Program-made: the position numbers and the translations under genes | The notes under the pieces: generated by a model | The model's database searches: none | The model's input: the letters and a program-made list of their open reading frames with translations, nothing else | What the model was told of the DNA's origin: nothing | Part shown: in pieces, positions 34,895 to 45,632 of the stretch | Position numbering within the stretch: the first letter of the stretch is position 1 | Layout: the number at the start of each line of letters is the position of its first letter | DNA from: Astropecten irregularis | Taxonomy: Eukaryota > Echinodermata > Asteroidea > Paxillosida > Astropectinidae | Assembly (NCBI GenBank): GCA_963971285.1 | Contig: OZ020252.1 | Span: 8,779,662-8,843,661, forward strand | DNA length: 64,000 nucleotides | Reading direction: 5' to 3'

Positions 34895-35270
34895 TAAAGA
34901 GAATTGTACAACATGGTAAGAAACCAAAACAGAAAGGTTCACAGATTTACAAAATGACTTGTGCAGGGTATAAAGAAGGTAATGGTAGAAACATACCGTG
35001 AAAGTATTTTCTGCCTGAAATGCTACATTTATCCAAACCAAACACCAGATCATTTTTTATCTTAGATTGCATGATCAAACATGAGACAGCTATTCCCACC
35101 AAATTTGGCGTACGTAACAATTGCAACAGTTCTTGCTCGTTTTCTACTGTTTCCAATGATCAATTGAGCTGAAAATTTCACAGGTTTGTTTTTATTCCAT
35201 GACAAATCAAATTATGAGCAGCATGCAGCTGCTCTGTCACCTTTACTAATGTTGTACATGCCCTTGAATT
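34895..35270 (-). mobile_element. MITE-A variant subfamily
   Basis: AACCAAAACAGAAAGGTTCA, GAAACATACCGTGAAAGTAT, TTTCACAGGTTTGTTTTTAT and CACCTTTACTAATGTTGTAC match the variant at 9689. Confidence 0.55.
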
Positions 35271-35330
35271 AAAAGAATTTCCAAGTCTCTGTCCCGTGAC
35301 TCTGAGGCAATTTACTATTAGTCAATTCCT

Positions 35331-35573
35331 GGGCCCTTTTCCAAACCTCGGCTCTGGCTCAGGCTCCGGCTTCGGCTCCATTCTTGAATCCATTTTTAAA
35401 TAGCAGGTATCAAAATAGAGGCTTTTGGCTACGATTTGGAAGTAGATACACTATTTTGAACATGAAAACAGAGCTTCATCTTCAATGAAAAAGCCACAAC
35501 CTACATTTTCAGCATATGGATGACAGCGCTGGAGCCGAAGCCTGAGCCGGAGCCGAGGTTTGGAAAAGGGCCC
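35331..35573. mobile_element. Inverted-repeat element with GGGCCCTTTTCCAAACCTC ends
   Basis: GGGCCCTTTTCCAAACCTCG is exactly mirrored by CGAGGTTTGGAAAAGGGCCC. The interior repeats GGCTCAGGCTCCGGC and TATTTTGAACATGAAAACAG. The middle resembles the elements at 16107 and 23035. Confidence 0.75.
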
Positions 35574-35918
35574 AGGGTTATCTACAAGAACAAATAACAT
35601 TTGCCTTGCAGTTTTGACATAATATTCTTGGCAATAGTTAAACAGTTGTTTTGTGTGCGTTACTGAAGTTTTTTTTGACATGCAGTGGCATTGGCTACCT
35701 ACAAGTTGCAAGCCTGGAAATAAACGGAGGCCATGGAGGCCATGGCCTTCGTTGCCCTGGTTCTTGGCCTTGGTGCCCCATTCAAACGTTTCCATACACA
35801 TTATGATTTTCCAATGGAAGTGCCCCTTGCAATGGAAAATTGGCCTTGCCCTCACCAAACCTCATTTCCAGCCCTGAAGTTGCTATTGAAATATTGCCAC
35901 TATGTGTATGAAACACTG

Positions 35919-36518
35919 TTGGAGTACTCGTACTCGAACTCGAACTCGAACTCGAGTACAACTCGAGTACCACTAAGTACTTGGCCCATACTCGATCATA
36001 AGTACTCGGAAAAAGCAAGTACTCTTCCCGTACTCGTAATTTCATACTTGGACTCGTCCCTGAACTCGACAAATTGTACTCGGTGAACTCGAGTTTTTTT
36101 TCAGATTTTTTGTATATTAATTTTTCGATACTAAACTTATAAAAATAATGATGCATGTATTGCATTTATCGACTCTATGCATGCAGTGCATGGAGTATCC
36201 CTGGTGCACATTTTTATATCGTCCTATTCCTATGGAACACTACAAAACTACCAGCAAAATATATTACAACCTTCTTTCCATGGGCTGCATTTTGCATTCA
36301 TCACACGTGGCATTTTCAATTAAGTGCATCCCATTCTCTAATGCGCTCATGGTGCAGTGTTTTAATTTCAAAATGTACTCGGGATGTACTTGGCCCGTAC
36401 TCGGACTCAGTTTTTTGGCCCAGGACTCGATTAAAAAGTACTCAGACTCGGCCCATACTTGGCACTGTGTGTGCTCGGAACCTCGGTACTCAAATGTTGG
36501 TACTCGACTACAATACTG
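35919..36518. mobile_element. TACTCG word-repeat element, long copy
   Basis: TGGAGTACTCGTACTCGAAC starts a run of AACTCG and TACTCG words to about 36080. A plain middle follows, and a second run (CCCGTACTCGGACTCAG, GTACTCAGACTCGGCCC) ends at TTGGTACTCGACTACAATAC. Confidence 0.6.
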
Positions 36519-36955
36519 GTATGACATGATCCTAACAGCTATGTATCGCTGTAAAAACCTGCAAAATCAAATGTAATTTAAATACAAAACACAAGGGACT
36601 CATCTAAATCCTTCCTTGTCCTCCCAGCTTCCCTCCCCATGGTTCTTCAAACCTTGCCAGCTAGAAGACCTAGTATTCCACGCAGAAAATTCTTAGGTTT
36701 TGTTAATACTGGAAAATATTACTACCAATCACAATGATTAAGAACAAAATTGACAAAGCAAATAAAAATCAAGCAAGCGATTAGACACAATGGGAAAAAA
36801 AAACAAATCTGATAAATAAATCCAAGAAAATCATCATGAAGACAGATGTGAGACTCTTGTATACACTGATCTGATGGCACGATATACTGTCCACCATTAC
36901 TGCAGTGTCCCCGCCTGCCTTTTGTCCGAATATGTGTGAATAACACACATTCTAT

Positions 36956-37065
36956 GGGCCTGTTTGTTTAATGCACTGGATCCCAAATTTTCGGATCCAC
37001 GTCCTATGCAGGGTACGCTGAAATGGGATCCGGATCCGCAGGATTCGTCAGAAACAAACAGGCCC
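36956..37065. mobile_element. 110-bp foldback with GGGCCTGTTTGTTTAATG ends
   Basis: GGGCCTGTTTGTTTAATGC is mirrored by AAACAAACAGGCCC. The interior alternates GGATCC, TTTTCGGATCCACG and TGGGATCCGGATCC. Confidence 0.65.
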
Positions 37066-37106
37066 TATTACATCATGTACCACTTCAGCAGACCTCCATT
37101 TGAAGT

Positions 37107-37468
37107 TTAAGGTATAATACATGATTGGTAAAGGTCACAGAACAACAATCACGCTTTGTCTAATCCAGAACGTGCGTAAAATGATAACCTGTGAAAATTG
37201 GAGCTCAATCGGACATCTGAGTCACTAGAAAATAGCAAAAACCCGACAAAATTTTTCCTCTAAAACATACAGAATGATATTGATCTTACCCCGAGATCAA
37301 AACTGTTCTCGTTCTTTGTTTGACTAATTTCTGGATAAATGCACCATTTCAGGTGGAAATATTTTAAGGGTATGTTTCTACCAGCACCATCTCCATACCT
37401 TGAAAGTTATAGGTAAATCTGTGAACATTTCTGTTTGGGTATGTTACCAATCCTGTACTGTACCTTTA
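37107..37468 (+). mobile_element. MITE-A variant subfamily
   Basis: TTTAAGGTATAATACATG starts it; CTTACCCCGAGATCAAAAC and CACCATTTCAGGTGGAAAT follow; it ends TCCTGTACTGTACCTTTA. Confidence 0.6.
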
Positions 37469-37789
37469 TGTTCCAATCATGCATCCTCCTCAAACTTTAG
37501 TGTACAGTGTATGTAACCTTGAGCATAAACAAGATTTATGCTCCAATATCGTAACTGGTCAATACCGCTTGTTACAATGATGAGACAAATTGAGTTAAGA
37601 CAAAAACAAATTTGTTTGCCCTCTGACACCGACCCAAAAACTACAAAAAATGAGGGTCACTTTTTTTTTCTTTTTTTAAGTCACGAAGTTCACAATTTTT
37701 GCACTGTATATTGTCTCACAAAAGTGTAGAGATATTTTTTAAGAAACATTGAGCGTGTTTTCAAGCCTGATTTCATTGATTCTAAGCCT

Positions 37790-38154
37790 ATAAAGGTCGT
37801 ATCATACTTTGGTAAGAAACCAAAACAGAAATGTTCACAGATTTACATATAACTTACAAGGTATGAAGATGGTAGTGGTAGAAGCATACCGTCAAAATCT
37901 TTCCACCTGAAATGGTGCGTTTATCCAGAAATTAGTGAAACAACGACCGAAACTCTTTCTGATCTTTCAAAAGATCAAAAATAAAAGAGAAAAGACTTAA
38001 GAAAGACTATGGCTGATTTTCATTGTTTACTCAAAAAGTGGGCACCGTATGGGACTGAAATTTTCACAGATGACTGTTACTGTATCTGTCTTGATATGTT
38101 TGCCCATGAATCTGTATTTCTTTGATAAAAACCCAAGTAAGATATTACCTTTAA
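37790..38154 (-). mobile_element. MITE-A copy supplying a possible TPGS1 stop codon
   Basis: It runs from TATAAAGGTCGTATCATAC to AAGATATTACCTTTAA, in reverse order. Its right terminal TTAA includes 38151-38153, which reads TAA on the minus strand and is the first stop after the last TPGS1 exon. Confidence 0.75.
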
Positions 38155-41100
38155 AGCAAGATAAATGATTGAAATCTTACCTCCTTAAGGTAAATACTGA
38201 AGGCAGTCACAAGGAATTCTTCTTTTGTCATCATTGGTCTCCCTCCACTCTGACTCGCTAGTAAAATCTGAGAAATTGAAAGTTGCACAAAAAGAAATTG
38301 ACTGAAGCGGGATTCGAACCGGCGACCTCCTGAATACTGTACAGGCGCTCTACCAACTGAGCTATCCAGCACTAAGTTAGTGGTGTCCCAAATAGTCAAT
38401 TATCTTTGTTCGTTTGGCAGTCAGAAGCCATGAATTCACGCACGTACTGCTATGACATATTTTTTGACTAGTGCAAAAGTGCATTAAGACTACAGCGGCC
38501 AATTTTACGGCTCTGCTTAGCAAAAAAAATTTGCTAACCATGAAAAATGTGTTGTGTATCACTTGTGATTGTTCTTAGGCTGTTGTTCGCTGACCATGAG
38601 TATCAAATGGAATCTTTAATGGTGGTTTGTTTTATTGGGCACGGCATTTTTGTGCTAAGCAATTTTTTTTGTGCTTAGCAGCTCCACAAAATTGGCCCCT
38701 GGTGTCTGTCCTCATTTTACTTATTGCTCACCTCTAAAAGTGCATCACTGATGACTTCGTTTGTGAGCTTTGATCCTGCCTTCAAAATTCTGTTGATGAA
38801 GAATATCACAAACAAATATTGGTCACCTGAAGACTGATCTTCAATGGGAGACTTTTGAGAACCTGTCTTCAAGTATCAACAGCGCACGCGCAACAGCGCA
38901 CGCGCAACAGCGCACGCGCAAAACAACGCGCGCATGCTCAAATTGCGTGCACCTGCGCTGTTGACTTAAAGACCGGTTCTCCAAAGTCTCCCATTACTTC
39001 AAGCTATGATCGTAATCTTACTCCTATACATCGATCCAGTAGGCCACGCCCCTTGACAAATTGACCAATCACAATGCAGTATTTAAGGTCCAACAAGTTG
39101 CTGCCATTTTGTCTGACAAAATGTTTTACATTGTTTACATTTTGTGTTTTACAAATGTTTTACATTTTGTATTCTTTACTACACACTTTTCCGTTGAGTT
39201 TACCTTTGTTTCGTATGTACAAGGCAATTCTTTTACAAAGCCGAGTTTTAATTATGGTCAAGCAGTGTTTGTATTTTCATTGTAATCCTGACTTTTGATG
39301 CCCTGGGTGAGAGGAAATATGGATTTTCGACCTTTTCCAAAACCAAAGTCCAACGAGAGAGAGGTGCTTTCGGTGGTTGATGGTGTGTACCAATGCTTCA
39401 TGTGTGGGCGATCCTGACATGTTGTGTGCGTGCGCGTTGTTGCCTGGACGTTGCGATGGTGGGTGTGGCCTACTGGATTGGTGTATTATACATGTAGTAG
39501 TTAAGGTTACTAATGCGCTGAAACCCGAAGGACTTACGAGATAGGGTCCGTCGTCCTGACTGCCAGTGCATCTTGCAGCTCCTGGAGCATTGTCTTGGCC
39601 AACTCCTGATCGACAAGCTGCTTATCTTGTTGGGCAGCTAACAGCTCAAATAGCTCCTCAGTCTCCCCCAGATACTCTGTCCAGGAAAGAGAAGAAGGGA
39701 TTCTTGTCATTTTGAAAAAAAAAAGAAGCCTATCACTTATCAGGCCCTCCTAAATGCACTAGAGCAAAAGAAATGAAGATTTGAACTCACCAATGAGCAC
39801 GAATGCTGACATAACTCCAGAGTGGAAGACGCTGGGGTAAATAACCTCTTCGTCCCGCGGCCCAATCTTAGCCAGGAGTTTGTCCCGGAATGGGGTCGCA
39901 ATGTCACTGGGGTAGATACAAGAACAGATGATGAACTAAATGCTGTGCAGCCACAAACAATGAGCATGCATTGAACTCTACACGTATGGCATCTTCAGTG
40001 TAAGGGTGTTCAATGGGCACTTTATATCATACAAGTCAGTCACACAATTATTCAAATGTAATACACAGCTGCATACTAAAGACCGCCGGCCAAATTCATA
40101 GAGCTGTATATTAGCACCAAAATTTGCTTAAGCACCCAAATTCTAATGAGGACTCATCTCCTGATGAGGACTAGCTAGAGCAGACTAGTCGAAACGTTGA
40201 AACCTTAACTGCGAGAAATGCGAACTATATAGAAGTGCGAATGATTATTACATGGTGTTTCCACAAACCGATCCACATAGGCCTACCAATTGTCACCATG
40301 CAAAGCCTTAAATCTTTCTTCACCCAAATCCTAGGTAATTAAAATAAGTATTCCAGCCAAAACTTCTTGTGAATGTTATGCTTAGCATAAAATGGCCAAA
40401 TACAAGTCAAAAGCGGTAAAGATAAAATGCAAATTTGGTTGGTAATCCCCTTCGATCAAAGAAGACTTAAGACTTTCCACGCTTAAGCAAATTTTGTGCT
40501 TAAGGAGTTGTATGAAACTGGCCCCATGTCACTACACAAGGCATTTTTACTGGTAACTTGGAGGCAACCAAGTACACCACACACAAAAGGAAAGTCTTGA
40601 TAAAATTCACTTTCCCGGCAGTTTCTTACTATCCCCTATAAAATTAAAGATTTAAAGATGAATATTATTTCTTCTTGGAGAATTGTCTAGAACAAGAGCC
40701 AATTTCATAGAGCTATTTAGCACAAAAAAATCGCTAAGCATGACATTTCTGCCTTAATAAAAACAGGATTAACAAACAAATTTCCATGTGTCGTGTATCA
40801 CTTGCAATTGTTCTTTGTCTGTTGTTCGCTGACCATGAATATCAAATGAAATTTTCATTGGAGGTTTGTTTTATTGGGCAAGCCATTTTTGTGCTAAGCA
40901 ATTTTTTGTGCTAAGCATCTCTATGAAATTGGCCCCTGGTTGTCTGCAAATTCACTAAATCGCCTCACATGACATAGGCCTAAAATCAAAATTGCTTATG
41001 CGGATGGCAGATGCAGATTAAGGATAAGAGAATCACCTGCATATCAAATCCAACACGTCCCTGTATGTGCTGCCAGTCAGCCCACATGGCGTCCCTTTTG

Positions 41101-44100
41101 AACCTGTCAAAAATCATTGAGCAATAAGTTTCAAGGTTAAAAGCATCGTACACAGGATTGGTAATGTATGGTTCACACCAACGGCGCTTTGATGGCGCTT
41201 TGATGGCGCTTTAAAGCGGCGTGCAAAGCGGCATCAAAGCGTGACAAAGCTTGGTTAACGCAATAGATCGTGGGAAAGCTTGGAGTAAAGCGGGACATTC
41301 GGCAAGAGCGCCAAAATTTTTTAAACTGTTTAAAAATTTGGGGCGCTCTGTCACGAATTGATTAAAGTGCCGAGGGCGTATCAAAGCTTAACAAAGCGTA
41401 ACAAAGCTCAGCAAAGCTTGACTCAAAGCGTACGAAAGCTTAACAGAGCTTGGTTCAAAGCGGGGACCCCAGTCTTCATGTTCTGTCACCACTTGACACG
41501 CTTCGTTAACATGTCTCAAGATTTGCTCTGGTACATCTGGAACTTCTGGATCTTGTTGTTCTGCCATCGTGTTCTGGAGTCAAAGATGCAATGATTGTGT
41601 GGATATGCTGCAACTTTATATAGGCTCTGGATCAAAAACGGCATGAAATCGGTGATCTCGACATTTTTCGATACGTAACAGAGCTTAACAGAGCGTAACA
41701 ATGCACAACAGAGCTTGATAATCGTATCAGAGCCTGATTTAAAGCGTCATAATCGCATCAAAGCGAAATAAAGCGTAATAAAGTTTATCAAAGCTTATCA
41801 AGGCGTGATTGAAAGCGTATCAAAGCGGGATCAAAGCGTGAGGAATCGTAACAAGTCGGGAAATAATTCGTCCCAAAGCGGCAACCAGTTCGTATCAGAG
41901 CGTATCAGAGCGTAACATTAATTAGGAGATCGTGATATTTTTGGAAAAGTAAACAAAAATGACGGCGCTTTGCTTGCCGATTTAAAGCGCGGCATGCGCC
42001 GTTGGTGTGAACTAGGCATAACATACCCAAACAGAAATATTCACAGATTTACGTATAACTTTCAGGGTATGAAGATGGTGCTGGTAGAAACATAAGTCTG
42101 TTAAAATATTTCCACCTGAAATGGTGAATTTATCCAGAAATTACGGTAGTAAAACAACGACCGAAAACAGTTTTGATCTCAGGTTGAGGTGATATGTGGT
42201 AAACTGTGGTATGCAGATGATGTAGGGTTAATATACTAAACCATTGTGTAGTTTATACTCAACAATGAATATGTGGCTTCAAAAAACATAACTTACAATC
42301 AAACTTGACACTAAGTTAATTTGGTTCTTATTTAAGGTGTGTTACAGAGAGATATTTGTCAATTCGTGTGTTAATTACTTTTCCTGAGGCACCATTACTT
42401 TTCCACGGTCAATCTCTGCTACAAGGTGTCTATGGGCTTTTACGAAATGAGGCTTGAGGCTAGGCTTAAGATTTATTTTGCTACAGCCATTTTTTGTCCT
42501 AAATTAAATAAAAGGCTTGCGATACATGGGGAAGGTGGAGCCTTTCTTCGGCTTTGTCGTGAGGCCCAATCCCTTTATTTCGCTTTATGGGTCTAAAATG
42601 GCAGTAGCGAAAAAAGTACCAAGCCTAGCCTCAAGCCAGGTTTCGTAAAGGCCCTACGTTAGGGCAAAGTCTACTCACCAGTTTGTGTGCTGAGTATTTC
42701 ATAAGCCGTAGCCACATTGTTTGTAAACGTTGGTTGGTGATGGTCTGTCAGTGTGAGATAGTGGTACGCACGATTCAGCCGGTTGGATTTCTCCCCGAGA
42801 GTACTGAAACTGCATTTCACATACAAAAAAGAAATAAAGCTATGATATGACCATACAGCTATATTAAAATTACTAGAGCGCTAGCTCCGTGTACAAGAGT
42901 GATGCCTGCTGGGTGCATCCATGTTTGTGCACAAACCTATGGAAAGCACCAAATTGTGTACATCTTTTGTACATCTATTTGCATATCTGCGTTTGTGTTC
43001 TATACGGTGCGTTATCGACACCCAATACCCCCAAAATCCGACGCACATGCGCGTTGCATTTAGAGTGCATTCTTCAAAAGGCATTCCAGGCAAAGTTGTA
43101 TTGTTCCACAGACACACACACAAATTCAAAATGACTGCGCCCAGGATGGCTTCAAAGCATCTACGCATAGAGAACGCAGAGCTAGCGCTCTAGTAATTTT
43201 AATATAGCTCTATGGATATGACACAGACCCCTTGCAAAAGAGGCCACTGTATTGGTAAATTTTATTATTTGGGTCATCAGCCAACCAAAACATTCTGTGC
43301 TTAAGATCCTCATATCCCATTTATGTGGTTAGTCCGGTTACCATCCAAATTCTTCACTAGCCGGGCTATTGAGACAGGAACAAACTGCTGCAAACTGCTC
43401 ATCAGACAAAATTACCTGAACTATATCAAATACTTGGAGTTAGGAGAATCGAGCTTGATATCAAAGTATGATAACTACTTTCAGCAGCTCTATGAAATTA
43501 GTCCCAGATCCTTCCTACACCACTGATGAATACTTACTACTGAGCAAGGAATCCTACGGCATCTTGTGGTCGGTTGGAAAGAACCTTAGACAATGCATCC
43601 CTCATCCAGCTGCCAACTCCACTTCTTTCTACAAATCAAGGAGAAAAAAAATAAATAGAATCATTGGAAATTTAAAAATGACAAACAAATGTGTAATAAA
43701 TCTATTCACCACTCTGCAGATGTTGCTAACAATGATTGCTGGACATGTTAAATATCAATTTTGCGGCATTAGTGTCTTTTACGCCACCCATATTATTTTC
43801 AGTAGTTATTTGGGTAAGAAACTTCTTCTTTTTTTCACTGAAATATTGCCGAAATATGTTCATTTTAGGGTTTACAGGACCCATGAATATTTGCTTCTTT
43901 AAGTAACAAATCTCATTTTGGAACAGTAGAAGCTAAATAAATACTAAAAATAATATGGGTGGCGTATAAAAAGACACTAAGTCCTAACCCCCATTTCAAC
44001 ATTTGGCATATGCCGAACACCTGCTAAGTGAATCAATTAATTAGAGCGCCTGAGTTTGAATCGTCGGAAAAAGGGCAGTGGGAAATAGAAAAGAAAATAC

Positions 44101-44245
44101 ATTAATCTGCCACGATCTCCACATAAATCACAACCAAAGGCAAGCTAGGCTCATCAAAGCTCTATATCATACCGAGAAAGTCACGTCTGCTCTCATTGCT
44201 ACTCCAATCAAATTTTTCGTCTGCTCTCCGTCTGCTGTCAGACAT
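38151..44245 (-). CDS. TPGS1: Tubulin polyglutamylase complex subunit 1
   Basis: Eight exons on the minus strand, all in phase: 44245-44173, 43628-43538, 42803-42679, 41103-41037, 39906-39791, 39676-39538, 38789-38732 and 38267-38151. They give about 261 residues (human about 290). Recognisable TPGS1 blocks are MRDALSKVLSNRPQDAVGFL, LNRAYHYLTLTDHHQP, NNVATAYEILS, YRDVLDLICR, EEVIYPSVFHSGVMSAFVL, RILKAGSKL and PMMTKEEFLVTAF. By family knowledge TPGS1 is a non-catalytic subunit of the TTLL1 complex that polyglutamylates tubulin in cilia and neurons. The start is MSDSRRRADEKF at 44245. The 3' end is uncertain: the frame runs on to TAA at 38151, adding VRFQSFILL, but a strong donor (GAG then GTAAGA) at 38180 could splice to an unseen last exon. 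Its start faces that of the JmjC gene. Confidence 0.92.
38290..38455 (-). mobile_element. tRNA-bearing repeat, reverse
   Basis: ATTGACTGAAGCGGGATTCG, CTACCAACTGAGCTATCCAG, CAATTATCTTTGTTCGTTTG and GCAGTCAGAAGCCATGAA. It begins about 20 bp from the 3' splice site of the last TPGS1 exon. Confidence 0.65.
38500..38702. mobile_element. MITE with CAGGGGCC-type ends
   Basis: CAGCGGCCAATTTTACGGC faces GCTCCACAAAATTGGCCCCTG. The interior GTGTATCACTTGTGATTG and GACCATGAGTATCAAATGG is typical. It lies in a TPGS1 intron, 30 bp from an exon. Confidence 0.7.
38843..38995. mobile_element. Foldback with AATGGGAGACTTTTGAGAACC ends
   Basis: AATGGGAGACTTTTGAGAAC is mirrored by GGTTCTCCAAAGTCTCCCATT. The middle has three tandem CAGCGCACGCGCAA units. 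A half copy (AATGGGAGACTTTGGACTAA) is at about 53040. It lies in a TPGS1 intron. Confidence 0.6.
40086..40525. mobile_element. CAGGGGCC-type MITE with inserted material
   Basis: The ends CCGGCCAAATTCATAGAGC and GTTGTATGAAACTGGCCCC match. The interior is split at about 40137-40330 by foreign sequence that includes a hammerhead-like motif. It lies in a TPGS1 intron. Confidence 0.5.
40161..40195 (+). ncRNA. Hammerhead-ribozyme-like core, probably from a Penelope-like element
   Basis: CTGATGAG is followed by a perfect 6-bp stem (GACTAG and CTAGTC around CTAGAGCAGA), then GAAAC. This order is the conserved hammerhead core: CUGAUGA, stem II, GAA. One extra G lies between CUGAUGA and the perfect stem, so it departs from strict consensus and activity is doubtful. 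Such motifs are known in the terminal repeats of Penelope-like elements. No coding part of such an element was found. Confidence 0.4.
40693..40938. mobile_element. MITE with CAGGGGCC ends, well preserved
   Basis: CAAGAGCCAATTTCATAGAG is mirrored by CTCTATGAAATTGGCCCCTG. The interior GACATTTCTGCCTTAATAAA and GACCATGAATATCAAATGAA is intact. It lies in a TPGS1 intron. Confidence 0.75.
41141..42185. mobile_element. MITE-A variant split by an 850-bp word-repeat element
   Basis: A MITE-A variant start (GTACACAGGATTGGTAATG) resumes at 42019 (ACATACCCAAACAGAAATAT). Between them, 41167-42018 has ends GGTTCACACCAACGGCGC and GCGCCGTTGGTGTGAAC. That interior repeats GCGTAACAAAGC, CGTATCAAAGCG and AGCTTAACAGAGC many times. 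It is a clear nested insertion in a TPGS1 intron. Confidence 0.7.
42434..42654. mobile_element. Inverted-repeat element with GGGCTTTTACGAAATGA ends
   Basis: GGGCTTTTACGAAATGAGGC is mirrored by CCAGGTTTCGTAAAGGCCC. Second copy of the element at 13620. It ends 25 bp from a TPGS1 exon, on its donor side. Confidence 0.7.
42851..43217. mobile_element. MITE with long ATTACTAGAGCGCTAGCTC ends
   Basis: The left arm CTATATTAAAATTACTAGAG plus CGCTAGCTC is mirrored exactly at 43170-43210, and CCATA / TATGG extend the match. The central 290 bp is unrelated and non-coding. It lies in a TPGS1 intron, about 50 bp from an exon. Confidence 0.75.
43381..43450 (-). repeat. MITE-B fragment
   Basis: AAACTGCTGCAAACTGCTCA, GACAAAATTACCTGAACTAT and AAATACTTGGAGTTAGGAG. 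Confidence 0.5.
43769..43980. mobile_element. MITE with TTAGTGTCTTTTACGCCACC ends
   Basis: TTAGTGTCTTTTACGCCACC followed by CATATTATTTT is mirrored by AAAATAATATGGGTGGCGTA and AAAAGACACTAA. It lies in the first TPGS1 intron. Confidence 0.75.
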
Positions 44246-44412
44246 TTTTCTTTTGCTGTTTTGTTTACGTCAAGCGAGGGCGCCCTTGTTTGTTTATGAG
44301 TGAGCGCGCGGTCGATCTGGCGCGAGCATGCACGAGATGATGAGGGTTCAAAAGTTGAAACCCGGAAGTTGAAAGTGAGGTCTTGTTTACTGTTCCGTGA
44401 CAAATTCAGGTA
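44246..44412. promoter_or_regulatory. Probable bidirectional promoter of TPGS1 and the JmjC gene
   Basis: The interval lies directly upstream of the TPGS1 ATG (minus) and ahead of the JmjC gene (plus). It is richer in CpG than its surroundings (GAGCGCGCGGTCG, TGGCGCGAGC). It contains TTACGTCA (44265-44272, CRE-like) and CCGGAAGT (44362-44369, ETS-like), and has no obvious TATA box. Possible donors for a non-coding JmjC leader exon are CAG then GTAATG near 44411, and TTG then GTGAGT near 44488. Promoter function is inferred from layout and motifs. Confidence 0.5.
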
Positions 44413-44639
44413 ATGATCCTTCTTTTTTCCTCCATGCTTACAGTACATCGGTGGTAAACATTCCTTCTTTGCTCGGACGCCTTCTTGGTGAGTTTAGATC
44501 AGTGTAATTTGATTTTGAAGGACGAAGCTAGTAGTAGTATCACAATGATATTTTGTTTTGTAGGCTAAATTATTAAAATAAATTTAATTTAAAGTTACCA
44601 AGTGAAACATGAAGAGCTAGCTTTTTCCTGGTCTCTGTA

Positions 44640-44872
44640 CGAAGCTGGCCAACTCGTACGCCGTTTGGTCAACTCATACGCCGACCGACTCGTACGCCTA
44701 CCAACTTGTAAACCAACCAACTCGTACGCCTCTGGGTCAACTCATACGCCGATTGACTCGTACGTCAACCAACTGCTCGTACGTCATTTGGTCAACTCAT
44801 ACGCCGACTGACTCGTACGTCGACCAAATCGTACGCCAACCAACTCGTACGCCAACCAACAGCTTGTAGTTT
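44640..44872. repeat. CTCGTACGCC word repeat
   Basis: About 18 irregular units of the type CAACTCGTACGCCGACCGA follow one another without strict period. Same construction style as the word-repeat elements at 41167 and 53640. It lies in the putative JmjC leader intron. Confidence 0.6.
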
Positions 44873-45632
44873 TTGTAATTAATGTTTTTTCTTCAGTAGA
44901 CTGGATTTTTTTCATGTTGTTTGTGAAAATAAAAGGAAATATAAGGAAACATTCTGTATGTGGAAGTTGGATACTGTCGGTTTTTTTGGTGAAAATAAAA
45001 ATGAAATAAAAGGAAACATTCTGTATAGTGGAAGCAAAAGTAATGTTACGTACATGTAGGATTTTACGGGAGTGTTTTAAAATTGGAATGGCAGCCAGGG
45101 AAACACAAAGAATACCGATCCTTTATGGTGCATACCACAAAAGAGGTAGGCAGACATGAGACATCCCTCAAAAATTCATTTATTTCGTTATTATTAGTTT
45201 TACAAACTACAAAAAAAGCTTCCCATACTCGCGATCCTATCACACAAGAATATTAAGTGATCCCATACCACAAAAAAAGGTATCCAGTCCCTCAAAAATA
45301 TCATTTATTTCATTATTATTGGTTGGCGTACCAGTTGACCAGCATTCTCTCTGTATACCTGTATACTCTAGTGGCGATGATCGTAACCCTTGGTCTGACT
45401 TGGGGACTGGGACCTTATCGTCGATCATCGATTATCGCAACTATGTACATGTATACTCATGAGAGGAAGTCTAATTTCTTTAGTCCTTGGGTCATGTATC
45501 TTAACTGTAGTTCCATCGTGATCAGTTGTCTTATTAAATTTCTTCATGTAAACCTTATAATTAATGTAAATTTTTCTTTTGAATCGCAGCACTATCATTA
45601 CCATTGAACCATTTGTTCTTTTCATTTCAGCC

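Noticed and set aside
34706-35053. 115-codon minus-strand open frame
   Set aside because: It overlaps the MITE-A variant at 34895 and has no motif.
35733-36086. 117-codon plus-strand open frame starting MEAMAFVALVLGLGAPF
   Set aside because: It runs into a TACTCG word-repeat element and shows no domain or splicing partner.
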